Assembly (NCBI RefSeq): GCF_963678635.1
Contig: NC_087063.1
Location: 75,535,617 to 75,599,616, forward strand
Direction of reading: 5' to 3'
DNA: 64,000 bases
Source: Symsagittifera roscoffensis
Lineage: Eukaryota; Xenacoelomorpha; Acoela; Convolutidae
Translations under genes and position numbers: made by a program
Shown: piece after piece, positions 1 to 12,200 of the stretch
Layout: the number at the start of each line of letters is the position of its first letter
Numbering within the stretch: position 1 is the stretch's first letter
The notes under the pieces: model-generated
Seen by the model: only the letters and a program-made list of their open reading frames with translations
Database searches by the model: none
What the model was told of the DNA's origin: nothing

Positions 1-521
1 TGCACAAAACTAGTCAAAGTTCAGAAATATTCGCTACGACAGAACCAAAAACGAGAAAAATCGTTAAAAACAACTTCACTCAACAAATGACGATAGAGAG
101 ATCGCAATAAAAGGAATAGAGCAGCTCTCTACTTTGGCAGTCGGCCAAAACAAGCTCGTATTCGGATTTTAATCGATCGTCCAACAGTCAACTTAATTGC
201 TGAATACAGCCAAGTGGCTGACAAAAGCTCAGAGGGAGAACTAAACCGAGATTGAGATGTTTTACTAATCCCAACAGACACGGAGTCGGACACAACGGTA
301 CAGGTGACATCGACAGTAAATTTATAAGCAAAACTGTCACGGATCTTCAACAGAAAACTGATAGCCGCATTAACAATCCGAGACAGGACACTGATGGAAC
401 TCAGAGGCTGCATTCTCGCCAAAAAGCCTTGCTCTACACTTGATAAGAATCTAAAACCATTGATTACCAATGTAGATTAGTAACCACTAAAGAAATTTAG
501 TGAATCAATTAAATAAAAAAA
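1..521 (+). other. Decayed retroelement internal sequence upstream of the integrase relic
   Basis: No intact gene is visible. Short plus-strand stretches read as hydrophilic protein broken by stops (for example around 135-470), and they lie directly upstream of a recognisable integrase relic in the same orientation. I infer that this is the degraded upstream part of the same pol gene, but no reverse transcriptase or RNase H motif is legible. Open frames on the opposite strand have no recognisable content. Confidence 0.35.
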
Positions 522-1419
522 GTAGATTTTGCAGGTCCTAGAAATAATGAAAAAGGAAATGAAGTGTATATCCTACTGGCCAATGATCGGTTCTGAAAAT
601 TCCCGACGGTAAACTTCTTGAACAACGCCAATAATACCATCAAACTTTTAAGACATCAGGAGTTACACGGAACTCCAGAAGCGATCGGCGTCGACCACGC
701 ATCTCTCCTTGCAGGAAAAACGATAACGGAGCATTGCTAAATTAACAATAACGATTCATTAGTAGCGACAGCCAATAACCACCGTAGTACAAAATTGGTC
801 GAGCTGTTAGTCAAATTAATTAAAAGCTGACTGGGGTGTTTGAAAGAAGAACTGAAAGAATCCTTTTGCGTGTATTGTTCAATTCACAAGCCCTTCGTGG
901 TTCTGACGAGGGATATCCATGATCCATCTGAAACTCCAAAGCATCGTATTCAACCATCCCACTTGAATCTAGTGCGGAAAGAGGTGCGCGGACGCAACAA
1001 AAAGACCTCGAGGGCGACTGGAATGCTGTACTGGCTGGTCCTAATTTACCGGAAGCATCATGATTGGTAAAAGATCACCGGTTCGACAACAAAAAAATCG
1101 TCATCGAATGGAAGAAGACGAACAGTGGAAAAATCAATTGGGGTCCAACGCGAGGCAAACGGACAATAAGCTACCACGATCCTTATTAGACAAGAACCAA
1201 CCATTCACATTTAAAACACCGACTAGTATACGGACAACATATCATCGGAAGGTAGTGGATTTAAGAAAAGATGCAAATTCTCCGCCAGCATTGGAAGTGG
1301 ACACCAGCCCCGTTAAGATTAGTGACGTTACAGAAAGCGAAAAAGGTTTAACTGAGAGAGACCTCAACCACATCCGGCAACCTCAAAATCACGCACGCAG
1401 AGGCAGAAGAGCAGAATAA
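522..1419 (+). pseudogene. Relic of an LTR-retrotransposon integrase
   Basis: Reading in the frame that begins at 522, the sequence gives VDFAGP, then NDRF, then HGTPEAIGVDHASL, then KLVELLVKLIKS. This is the layout of a retroviral-type integrase core. The three catalytic codons are still present: Asp at 525, Asp at 693 and Glu at 801. Their spacing is D-(55)-D-(35)-E, which fits the family. The frame is broken by stops after NDRF, after TEHC and after KLIKS, and it moves to another frame near 1060, where a basic 119-aa stretch to 1419 would be the integrase C-terminal region. It is a dead copy of a Ty3-like element. Its composition is less A-rich and less G-poor than the young element at 20.9-39.8 kb, so it belongs to a different family. 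The assignment rests on catalytic spacing and motif order seen by eye. Confidence 0.75.
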
Positions 1420-3189
1420 ACTCAAGTTTGAATATACGACAAAAATCCCGGATCGTTTTATTGCAGGAAATATTGAAAAAGATTATGCGGTCCACTCAAT
1501 TGAGCTATGATCAATTCGATTCGAAGATGGAACGCATGCAGTATCTACGGCAGACCAAGGCCAACTAGAAGTGCGAGAAAAAAATTGACAAAAACAAGAG
1601 TCTCGGGTGCTCAGTATGGAGACTAAAACTATAGAATCACGCACTCCATCCGCCTATGATACTGCGCAGGAATATGTACGAGATAGAATCGGACTAATCA
1701 AGCAAAGACGAGGGAATTCCCAGAAACGACAAACCAATAAACGGGGGCTGTCAACTCAAGTGTCTAAACGAAAGAATGGAGAAATGGATATCGGAAAATA
1801 GAAAAGAGTGACTCATTTATATATCTATTAGAAAACTCTAAAAAGTACACTTTTAAATTTTTTTAAATTAGGGGACTGGAGTACCTCACTAGCTGGATAA
1901 GGCAACTTGTATCATTGATGCCTTTGATCACTTCAACTGGATAGTCATGAGATGACCTTGACGATAGTTGTTAACTTTGTGCATTTTATGTTATTTCATC
2001 ATTAGTGTCAAAGCCAAAATAACTGGTCACATTCGAAATGTTCTTTCACTTCGAAACTGCTTTTTTGTCGTATGACCTAAGCTTCGAATGAGATTCACAA
2101 ATTGTATGTTTACAATTCCAGAACTCTTTATTAAAATCAGTTTCGACTACTGGTCATTGTTATCTGATTTGAAAGTCGAGAAACTTGGTGTCCTAGAACT
2201 CCCAGTCTATTAGTTCCGGTATTTAGGATGAGCTCTTAAATCATTCACGGTACTGTCTGCGAACTGTGACTAGGCAGCGCTTTCAAGAGGCGTACTCGGG
2301 CCTAATTGCAAAAACATAATGTGAAACAAAATATCTGGTGGCCGATGATACAGCAGGAAAACAAACTGATCCACCAGAAGTGCAGACAATGTGTGAAAGC
2401 AGATAACAAATTGAAATCATTAAGCCACTATTGGACCTTAGCAAACTGCCCTTATATAATCAAATAGAGAATAAAAAATACAGATTTTTCTGTCGCACTT
2501 CGGATAACATGGGGATAAAAAACACCCGATTGTGCGTGGATAGAATGTCCAAATCCCCGTCGGCCGAAAAAATTTTCAGCTAATCAACTAGACCTGTAAA
2601 AAGTTTTCTTCGAAATCACATAGTACCACATAGAAGGCCAAGATCCATTTGAACGGAAATAGAAACATGTTTGTTTTCAAAATAATTTCGTGAATTCTGC
2701 CATGAACAAAACATAAATTGTAGAATTGGCCATTTGAGCAATCATGGAAGGTCAGGCCTAGTGGAAAGGTTAATTACAACAATTGAAGAACAAATATTGA
2801 TAATGGCGCAGGAAAATTCAAAACATCCAATAAAAATAACATTACTAATGATCTTTAATGTTTGATAACTACTTCTCAACAGTCTATGAATTATTCGCTT
2901 TTTCAAGAGCATTTTGAGTGAGTGAAAAACTAAATGGAAAACCTAATCTTGCAGTAGCAAAATTGATCAAAATCGAACCTGAGATTCCAAAAAGAAGGGA
3001 CAACTTGCAAAATTCAATGCGACCAAATGACCTCTCTTGGCAAAAAAAAACGGTGAGCGTTGTTGACTTTAAGGGCTCAAAACAGAAGAAAATCATGCAA
3101 AAAAGGCAAGCAGTATTTGAGGAACTATAATTGCTCGAAGAAATGCGGAAATTATTAGTTCACTAGAGATCCTGAGTCAAGATCGGGGA
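1420..3189. other. Decayed, unassigned sequence downstream of the integrase relic
   Basis: There is no gene here that I can support. Short open stretches (1607-1801 and 2918-3130 on the plus strand) encode basic, low-information peptides without recognisable motifs. The position after the integrase core suggests the 3' part of the same dead retroelement. No env-like membrane segment or polypurine tract is clear. Confidence 0.4.
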
Positions 3190-3645
3190 CTTATGTTGCG
3201 ACCATTGCGACTCAAAATGTGTAGGTTGCGACCATTGCGACCCAAATCGGGTATGTTGCAACCATTGCGACTCAAAATGGGTATGCGCGACCGAAGAATT
3301 TTTATGCGAATTTGCGCGACCCAAAGAAGATATGTTGCAATTTTGCGCGACCCAAATAAGGTATGTTGCGACTTTGCGCGATCCAAATAAGGTATGTTGC
3401 GACCATTGCGACTCAAAATGTGTAGGTTGCGACCATTGCGACCCAAATCGGGTATGTTGCAACCATTGCGACTCAAAATGGGTATGCGCGACCGAAGAAT
3501 TTTTATGCGAATTTGCGCGACCCAAAGAAGATATGTTGCAATTTTGCGCGACCCAAATAAGGTATGTTGCGACTTTGCGCGATCCAAATAAGGTATGTTG
3601 CGACCATTGCGACTCAAAATGGGTATAATGCGACTTTGTGCGACT
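3190..3645. repeat. 201-bp tandem repeat built from about 30-bp subunits
   Basis: A block starting near 3193 is repeated almost exactly at 3394, a period of 201 bp, and a third partial copy begins near 3595. Inside each block are subunits of about 30 bp with the pattern TTGCGACCATTGCGAC then TCAAAATGGGTATG, plus diverged versions containing GCGCGACCCAAATAAGG. Both strands stay open over the array, so repetitive open frames arise in several frames; these are by-products of the repeat, not genes. The TATGTTGCGACC core resembles the TATGTTTCGACC core of the satellite at the end of the window. Confidence 0.9.
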
Positions 3646-4498
3646 CAAGTCTCTTGCGGGATGATAAATTTTCGGTCGCAGAAAGTTCATTTCGGCGACC
3701 TATTCCGGTCGCAACATGAGTCGACCCGTGATGCTCTGAAAAATCACCAAAAAACATGGAATGAGCTAGCCTTAGAACTACTCTCGATCACTACAACAAA
3801 ATATTACTACCTTAAAAACCTGAGATATTAGTCCAGTGGACGGTTAGTGAACTCAGCCAATCTCAATTTGTTGATATTTGAAATGAAACTCTTTTAGAAA
3901 ATGACTTGTGCTCGATCAATCTCATCCATCTAAAAGACCTCAATGCAAAGAAGATTCGGAGAGATCTTCATGAAAAAAAATTCGATTATCAGGGTAACAG
4001 AAGGTTGAGGATGATCAAGTCCAAATGACACTTGACAAACCCCCTAAAGACGCCGCTGAGTTTGTTCGATAGCCAAAGCGAGAATTTCACCTAAGGTACA
4101 ACACACCGGGCGAGACGACACAAACGATTACTTTGATCACAACAACGCACAGACTGAACCAACTTTCTTAGGGTAGGAGGCAAGTTAGGAAACGCGGGGA
4201 GAGCAGAAAAGGACCAATCCCAACTTGGGCCCTCAAGGGTGAAACCCGATTTGAGTGGCTAAAACAAAAACAACATCACCGGTAAAGCAACTTATCATTC
4301 AAATTGACTTATCGCCATAATACTAGATGTATGAGGCCTAAGCAACCTCCAAACTTACTTGGAGAGCGATTATTCACCAGCCAAGTGAAAACGACAGATG
4401 ACAGGCCGGTAGCACCAAAAATTTTACGCAGTTAAACACGGCATCATCGATGTTTGAAGCAATACAAATTCAGACAAAAGGCTTTAGAATGCGAAACG
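3646..4498. other. Unassigned decayed sequence
   Basis: This stretch holds no open frame worth calling. It lies between the 201-bp array and an LTR-like relic and probably continues the dead retroelement interior. I see no recognisable protein motif. Confidence 0.4.
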
Positions 4499-4694
4499 AT
4501 GACATCTGATCAAGAAGTGTTTGATGTCTGATGTGGTTCATTGTGTTTTATTTACTCTTAATTCGGCACCTGTTAGTTTCAGTCAACTCGAAGTCCATTG
4601 GACTTCGCGGTACTTTTCTAGTTCGAATAGAAAAAAATTATCAGCTTTTCTCTATTTTTCTTTTAAGAATAGCTAATAACATTTTAGTATACCA
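4499..4694 (+). repeat. Degraded LTR-like segment, related to the 1.22-kb units
   Basis: This segment matches the first part of every 1.22-kb unit downstream. Shared features are a region ending in TTTATTTACT, the hairpin-forming CGAAGTCC-n-GGACTTCG, CTAGTT, and the end TTTTAGTATACCAGTG. It ends in ACCA, and the next bases TGGTATTAGATC start with TGG, as a tRNA primer-binding site does. I infer that it is the 3' LTR of the dead element to its left, the 5' LTR of the remnant to its right, or both. Confidence 0.5.
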
Positions 4695-6289
4695 GTGGTA
4701 TTAGATCTGTCTTTACTATGACATAGTCAACTGATTCCAATCTGCGGGAAGTTTCCACCTGTTTGCCAAATCATACCGTAGAACCACCCACCCATTGGAC
4801 AAACTGGATCGATCAATTTCATCTGTCAACTATTGCCAAAGAAAGTTTAATTATGGACAACTCAAAAGAACTGTTGGCGATGGAGACAGAAATACCAATC
4901 CTTGAGGGTTCCCGAGATTCAGAAAACGAACATTAGAGGAAAGCTAGAGAGACCAGAAAAAAAAACGTTATGCAAGTGTACGAAGTCGCAGAGGAAAAGA
5001 ATATCGAGGAGGAAAAACGAAAATTCGAGGGCATGAGAACAAACCAAGCAGACAAAGAAGTAAGATCAATATTGTATTTGAAGGAAAAACAACCCCGGGT
5101 GAAAATCTGTCAATATTAACAGATTCTTCGAAATTTTAGAACACGCATTCGTAAAACTAGCAAAGATCACCCTGGAACGGTACAAATTGTGGACAAGGAA
5201 GCAAAAGAACAGATAATCTTATGACTAATTTTGGGGAGGACTCTCAGGTTTACTGAGAATCTGCGAGATTGGAGCTCACGCAGAGTAAGATTTGATACGA
5301 GACGTGTTTAGATTGATATGAGCATTGGACTGAGGAGTGAAAAACCAATTTGAAGACGATAATGTTGATGAGACGAAACCGGACATGAAGGGATAAAAGA
5401 GTGACCCAATAGAGAAGGCAACAACCAAGAGCCCCGCTGTCGAATCCCTTCACCAAAAGATGTAACTGATTCAGAAAAATGTCAAAAAAAGAGGGTCAAC
5501 GCTATTTTAAACCAATAAAGGGGAAGGTTTTAGCCGCTTCTCAACTTCGGATAAACCTCAAAAACCGACACGTCCCCAGATAACCTGATCTCGCTTTCAG
5601 ACAAAATAATCCAGCGGCTCCAAAAAATTTATCGGCCAAATAAATACTCAAAATTCAATAATTAAGCAGGAAAAAAGAAGAGAAACGAAAATATTTGGTT
5701 CAAGTATCTCGGAACCATCTTCTTCAAAAATAAACACAAAATCTTCATCTGCAAAGAAACGAAATGCAGTGAAATTCTTCTTCAAAGGGCTCTTTTCATT
5801 TAATTCTGAACCTGCCTCAACATTAGAAATAGATCATTGAGTCAATGTATTCGAGAAATGATTAGGGTATGAAGTGAGTTTTCCAGTCTGTCACCTCAGA
5901 TATTTCAAGACATATCGTTAACGGCGACATAGCGTCGAAAGGCCCAGAGAGCACTCCTTCGAAGGGAAGCACTAAGACGCAACTTCAACCTTCCCATCGG
6001 GCAGCTAGGCTTGACCTAGAAGAAACGCTGGGCCTCCCGAATTTTTTGGAGAGAGGAGAATTGCAGAAGGCTATCACCAGTGGTGATCATTAACGAGGAC
6101 GACGAGAAAAGTGTGTAACCATCCAAGACTACTCGGAAACTTGAACAGGGAAACTTCCAGTTCGACTCCCCTTCAGCTCTTCTGACCCAATTGAAGTTCA
6201 ATCCACATTGGTAGAAGTAACTACTGAATGCTCCACAGGCCCAAAATCCTCGATTGACTCCTAAATTATAGCGGCGTAGTCGTTTTTAC
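4695..6289 (+). pseudogene. Internal remnant of a degraded LTR element, with a gag-like coding relic
   Basis: An open frame starts with ATG at 4853 and reads MDNSKELLAMETEIPILEG, then continues to about 5120 with only one stop inside. It is rich in Lys and Glu and could form a coiled coil, as the first part of a Gag protein might. It begins about 160 bp after the LTR-like segment, where gag is expected. From 5120 to 6289 only broken stretches remain and no zinc knuckle is legible. I do not recognise the protein itself; the call depends on its position between two LTR-like segments. Confidence 0.35.
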
Positions 6290-9200
6290 AAGAGACAGAA
6301 ATCTACGATCAGAAATCTGTTCATAAAAGTCAGATATAAATGTTTTCTGTTTTGAGGAATATTGTGAATCGTGTTTATTTACTTTTAACTCGACCTTCAA
6401 TGTTTAATTAGATAACCGTCAGGTTGTGTCTATTCGAAGTCCTTTGGACTTCGCGCCACGTTTCTAGTTTGAATTTAGAAGATCTGTTTTACTTTTTTCA
6501 TTTCCCCTTTTTTCTTTAACACTAGTTAGTAAAATTTTAGTATACCAGTGATATTAGATCGCTCTTTATTAATGTACGGAATGGATTCACTATCAGGACC
6601 ATATGGAAGAGTGTTAAGTTTAACCCTTAACAATCGAGCAAAAAGAGTATTCATATCGATTAATCCAGATCAAAAAGCCCACCGAAAGCCTAAGGATGTA
6701 ACAATCTGGTTACTAGCGCCGTCAATCAAAGACGCTATGTCTGTCTCCGGAATATCTATGGCCCTGGAGGAGCTTATACAGTAGAAATCTAACAATTTGG
6801 CAAAACAAGACCTTTAAAAAACCCAAACTGAGGTGTTCGACTTCTGTTTTGACCAAATTCAGTCGAAAACAGGGATATTGTTCAACCCAAAATTCGTGTT
6901 CGAAATCAAACATTTTGGTCAATTACAATTTTGAAACGTAGTCGAAATCATGGTCGAAACATAGTCGAATACTATTTGAGTTCATCGTCGAACACAAAGT
7001 TGAAATTAAAATTTGCTTGAAACATAGTCGGACACAAAAAATGTTCGAAACAAATTCAAGCACAATGAAGACAACAAAGTGTGGAGGAGGCAAAGTCGAA
7101 AGCAAGGAATGGGCTCCACATGATCTTAAACAAAAAACCTGAAAAAGGATGTTTCGCAAAAAACTAATAACATTTATTGAAGTTTCGGCGCTTGGGCCGA
7201 ACACAGTCGTGTATATTCTATTCGATCTTGCTCCTAGCATTTTTATCCAATGGCCGTAGTATCTGAAAGCTTTTTCATCTTTTATCATTATTTGTAGAAA
7301 AGTTACTTAGTTACACATCACAAATTTGTTTTATAAAACCCCAAAGGTACATTACGAGACCTGTAAAAATCTGTAGTGAATTGTATGTAGCATGTATATT
7401 TTTGATCATATCATCTCCGTGTACATGTGTAAAATTTATCTCGTAAGTTCTGCGGTAAAAATGTAAATTTTTTTGTCTCAAACTTTTTTTGCCCGTGGGG
7501 TGAAGGTAGAAAGGAGTATGTATATGACTTGACTACTGATCATAAAAGTCAGATTTAAATGTTTTCTGTATTGAGGATCATTGTGAATCGTGTTTATTTA
7601 CTTTTAATTCGACCTTCATTGTTTAATTAGATAACCGTCAGATTCTGTCTTTTCGAAGTCCTTTGGACTTCGCGCCACTTTTCTAGTTTGAATTTAAAAG
7701 ATCTGTTTAACTTTTTTTCCTTTCCCTTTTTTTCTTTAACACTAGTTAGTAAATTTTAGTATACCAGTGCTATTAGATCACTCTTTATTAATGTACAGAA
7801 TGGATTCACTATCAGGACCACATGGAAGAGTGTTAAGTTTAACCCTCAACAATCGAGCAAAAAGAGTATTCATTTCGATTAATCCAGATCAAAAAGCCCA
7901 ACGAAAGCCTAAGGATGTAACGATCTGGTTACTAGCGCCGTCAATCAAAGACACTATGTCTGTCTCCGGAACATCTATGGACCTGGAGGAACTTATACAG
8001 TAGAAATCTAACAATTTGTCAAAACAAGACCTTTAAAAAACCCGAGCTGAGGTGTTCGACTTCTGTTTTGACCGAATTCAGTCGAAAACACGGATGTTGT
8101 TCAACCCAAAATCCGTGTTCGAAATCAAACTTTTTGATCAAGTACAAATTTGAAACTTAGTCGAAATCATGGTCGAAACATAGTCGAATACTAATTGAGT
8201 TCATCGTCGAACACAAAGTTGAAATTAAAGTTTGCTTGAAACATAGTCGGACACAAAAAATGTTTGAAACAAATTTAAGCACAATGAAGATAACAAAGTG
8301 TGGAGGAGGCAAAGTCGAAAGCAAGGAATGGGCTCCACATGATCTTAAACAAAAAACCTGAAAAAGGATGTTTCGCAAAAAACTAATAACATTTTTTGAA
8401 GTTTCGACGCTTGGGCCGAACACAGTCGTGTATATTCTATTCGATCTTGCTCCTAGCATTTTTATCCAATGGCCGTAGTATCTGAAAACTTTTTCATCTT
8501 TTATCATTATTTGTAGAAAAGTTACTTAGTTACACATCACAAATTTGTTTTATAAAACCCCAAAGGTACATTACGAGACCTGTAAAAATCTGTAGTGAAT
8601 TGTATGTAGCATGTATATTTTTGATCATATCATCTCCGTGTACATGTGTAAAATTTATCTCGTAAGTTCTGTGGTAAAAATGTAAATTTTTTTGTCTCAA
8701 ACTTTTTTGCCCGTGGGGTGAAGGTAGAAAGGAGTATGTATATGACTTGACTACTGATCATAAAAGTCAGATTTAAATGTTTTCTGTATTGAGGATCATT
8801 GTGAATCGTGTTTATTTACTTTTAATTCGACCTTCATTGTTTAATTAGATAACCGTCAGATTCTGTCTTTTCGAAGTCCTTTGGACTTCGCGCCACTTTT
8901 CTAGTTTGAATTTAAAAGATCTGTTTAACTTTTTTTCCTTTCCCTTTTTTTCTTTAACACTAGTTAGTAAATTTTAGTATACCAGTGCTATTAGATCACT
9001 CTTTATTAATGTACAGAATGGATTCACTATCAGGACCATATGGAAGAGTGTTAAGTTTAACCCTCAACAATCGAGCAAAAAGAGTATTCATTTCGATTAA
9101 TCCAGATCAAAAAGCCCACCGAAAGCCTAAGGATGTAACAATCTGGTTACTAGCGCCGTCAATCAAAGACGCTATGTCTTTCTCCGGAATATCTATGGAA

Positions 9201-12200
9201 CTGGAGGAACTTATACAGTAGAAATCTAACAATTTGTCAAAACAAGACCTTTAAAAAACCCGAGCTGAGGTGTTCGACTTCTGTTTTGACCGAATTCAGT
9301 CGAAAACACGGATGTTGTTCAACCCAAAATCCGTGTTCGAAATCAAACTTTTTGATCAATTACAAATTTGAAACTTAGTCGAAATCATGGTCGAAACATA
9401 GTCGAATACTATTTGAGTTCATCATCGAACACAAAGTCGAAATTAAAGTTTGCTTGAAACATAGTCGGACACAAAAATTGTTCGAAACAAATTCGAGCAC
9501 AATGATGACAACAAAGTGTGGAGGAGACAAAGTCGAAAGCAAGGAATGGGCTCCACATGATCTTAAACAAAAAATCTGAAAAAGGATGTTTTGCAAAAAA
9601 CTAATAACATTTAATGAAGTTTTGACGCTTGGGCCGAACACAGTAGTGTATATTCTATTCGATCTTGCTCCTAGCATTGTTATTCAATGGGCGTAGTATC
9701 TGAAAGCTTTTCCATTTTTTATCTTTATTTGTAGAATAGTTACTTAGTTACACATCACAAATTTTTTTTACATATTCCCAAAGGTACACTACGAGACCTG
9801 TAAAAATCTGTAGTGAATTGTATGTAGCATGTATCTTTTTGATCATATCATCTCCGTGTACATGTGTAAAATTTATTTCGTAAATTCTGTGGTAAAAATG
9901 TAAAAATTTTTTTGTCTCAAACTTTTTTTGCCCGTGGGGTGAAGGTAGAAAGGAGTATGTATATGATTTGACTACTGATCATAAAAGTCAGATATAAATG
10001 TTTTCTGTATTGAGGAATTTTGTGAATCGTGTTTATTTACTTTTAACTCGACCTTCAATGTTTAATTAGATAACCGTCAGGTTGTGTCTATTCGAAGTCC
10101 TTTGAACTTCGCGCCACTTTTCTAGTTTGAATTTAAACGATCCGTTTTACTTTTTTTCATTTCCCTTTTTTTCTTTAACACTAGTTAGTAAATTTTAGTA
10201 TACCAGTGCTATTAGATCACTCTTTATTAATGTACAGAATGGATTCACTATCAGGACCATATGGAAGAGTATTAAGTTTAACCCTCAACAATCGAGCAAA
10301 AAGAGTATTCATATCGATTAATCCAGATCAAAAAGCCCACCGAAAGCTTAAGGATGTAACTATCTGGTTACTAGCGCCGTCAATCAAAGACGCTATGTCT
10401 GTCTCCTTAATATCTATGGCCCTGGAGGAGTTTATACAGTAGAAATCTAACAATTTGGCAAAACAAGACCTTTAAAAACCCCGAACTGAGGTGTTCGTCT
10501 TCTGTTTTGACCGAATTCAGTCGAAAACAGGGATGTTGTTCAACCCAAAATCCGTGTTCGAAATCAAACATTTTGGTCAATTACAATTTTGAAACGTAGT
10601 CGAAATCATGGTCGAAACATGGTCGAATACTATTTGAGTTCATCGTCGAACACAAAGTCGAAATTAAAGTTTGCTTGAAACATAGTCGGACACAAAAAAT
10701 GTTCGAAACAAATTCAAGCACAATGAAGACAACAAAGTGTGGAGGAGGCAAATTCGAAAGCAAGGAATGGGCTCCACATGATCTTAAACAATAAACCTGA
10801 AAAAGGATGTTTTGCAAAAAAGTAATAACATTTATTGAAGTTTTGACGCGTGGGCCGAACACAGTCGTGTATATTCTATTCGATCTTGCTCCTAGCATTG
10901 TTATCCAACGGCCGTAGTATCTGAAAGCTTTTTCATCTTTTATCATTATTTGTAGAATAGTTACTTAGTTACACATCACAAATTTGTTTTACATAACCCC
11001 AAAGGTACATTACGAGACCTGTAAAAATCTGCAGTGAATTGTATGTAGCATGTATATTTTTGATCATATCATCTCCGTGTACATGTGTAAAATTTATCTC
11101 GTAAATTCTGTGGTAAAAAAGTAAATTTTTTTGTCTCGAACTTTTTTTGCCTGTGGGGTGAAGGTAGAAAGGAGTATGTAAATGATTTGACTACTGATCA
11201 TAAAAGTCAGATATAAAAGTTTTCTGTATTGAGGATCATTGTGAATCGTGTTTATTTATTTTTAATTCGACCTTCAATGTTTAATTAGATAACCGTCAGG
11301 TTGTGTCTTTTCGAAGTCCTTTGGACTTCGCGCCACTTTTCTAGTTTGAATTTAAAAGATCTGCTTAACTTTTTTTTCCTTTCCCTTTTTTTCTTTAACA
11401 CTAGTTGGTAAATTTTAGTATACCAGTGCTATTAGATCACTCTTTATTAATGTACAGAATGGATTCACTATCAGGACCATATGGAAGAGTGTTAAGTTTA
11501 ACCCTCAACAATCGAGCAAAAAGAGTATTCATTTCGATTAATCCAGATCAAAAAGCCCACCGAAAGCCTAAGGATGTAACAATCTGGTTACTAGCGCCGT
11601 CAATCAAAGACGCTATGTCTGTCTCCGGAATATCTATGGAACTGGAGGAATTTATACAGTAGAAATCTAACAATTTGTCAAAACAAGACCTTTAAAAAAC
11701 CCGAGCTGAGGTGTTCGACTTCTGTTTTGACCGAATTCAGTCGAAAACACGGATGTTGTTCAACCCAAAATCCGTGTTCGAAATCAAACTTTTTGATCAA
11801 TTACAAATTTGAAACTTAGTCGAAATCATGGTCGAAACATAGTCGAATACTATTTGAGTTCATCATCGAACACAAAGTCGAAATTAAAGTTTGCTTGAAA
11901 CATAGTCGGACACAAAAATTGTTCGAAACAAATTCGAGCACAATGATGACAACAAAGTGTGGAGGAGACAAAGTCGAAAGCAAGGAATGGGCTCCACATG
12001 ATCTTAAACAAAAAATCTGAAAAAGGATGTTTTGCAAAAAACTAATAACATTTAATGAAGTTTTGACGCTTGGGCCGAACACAGTAGTGTATATTCTATT
12101 CGATCTTGCTCCTAGCATTGTTATTCAATGGGCGTAGTATCTGAAAGCTTTTCCATTTTTTATCTTTATTTGTAGAATAGTTACTTAGTTACACATCACA

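Noticed and set aside
3163-3690. Repetitive proteins encoded on both strands of the 201-bp array
   Set aside because: Several frames on both strands encode repeats simultaneously, as expected for a stop-poor tandem repeat.
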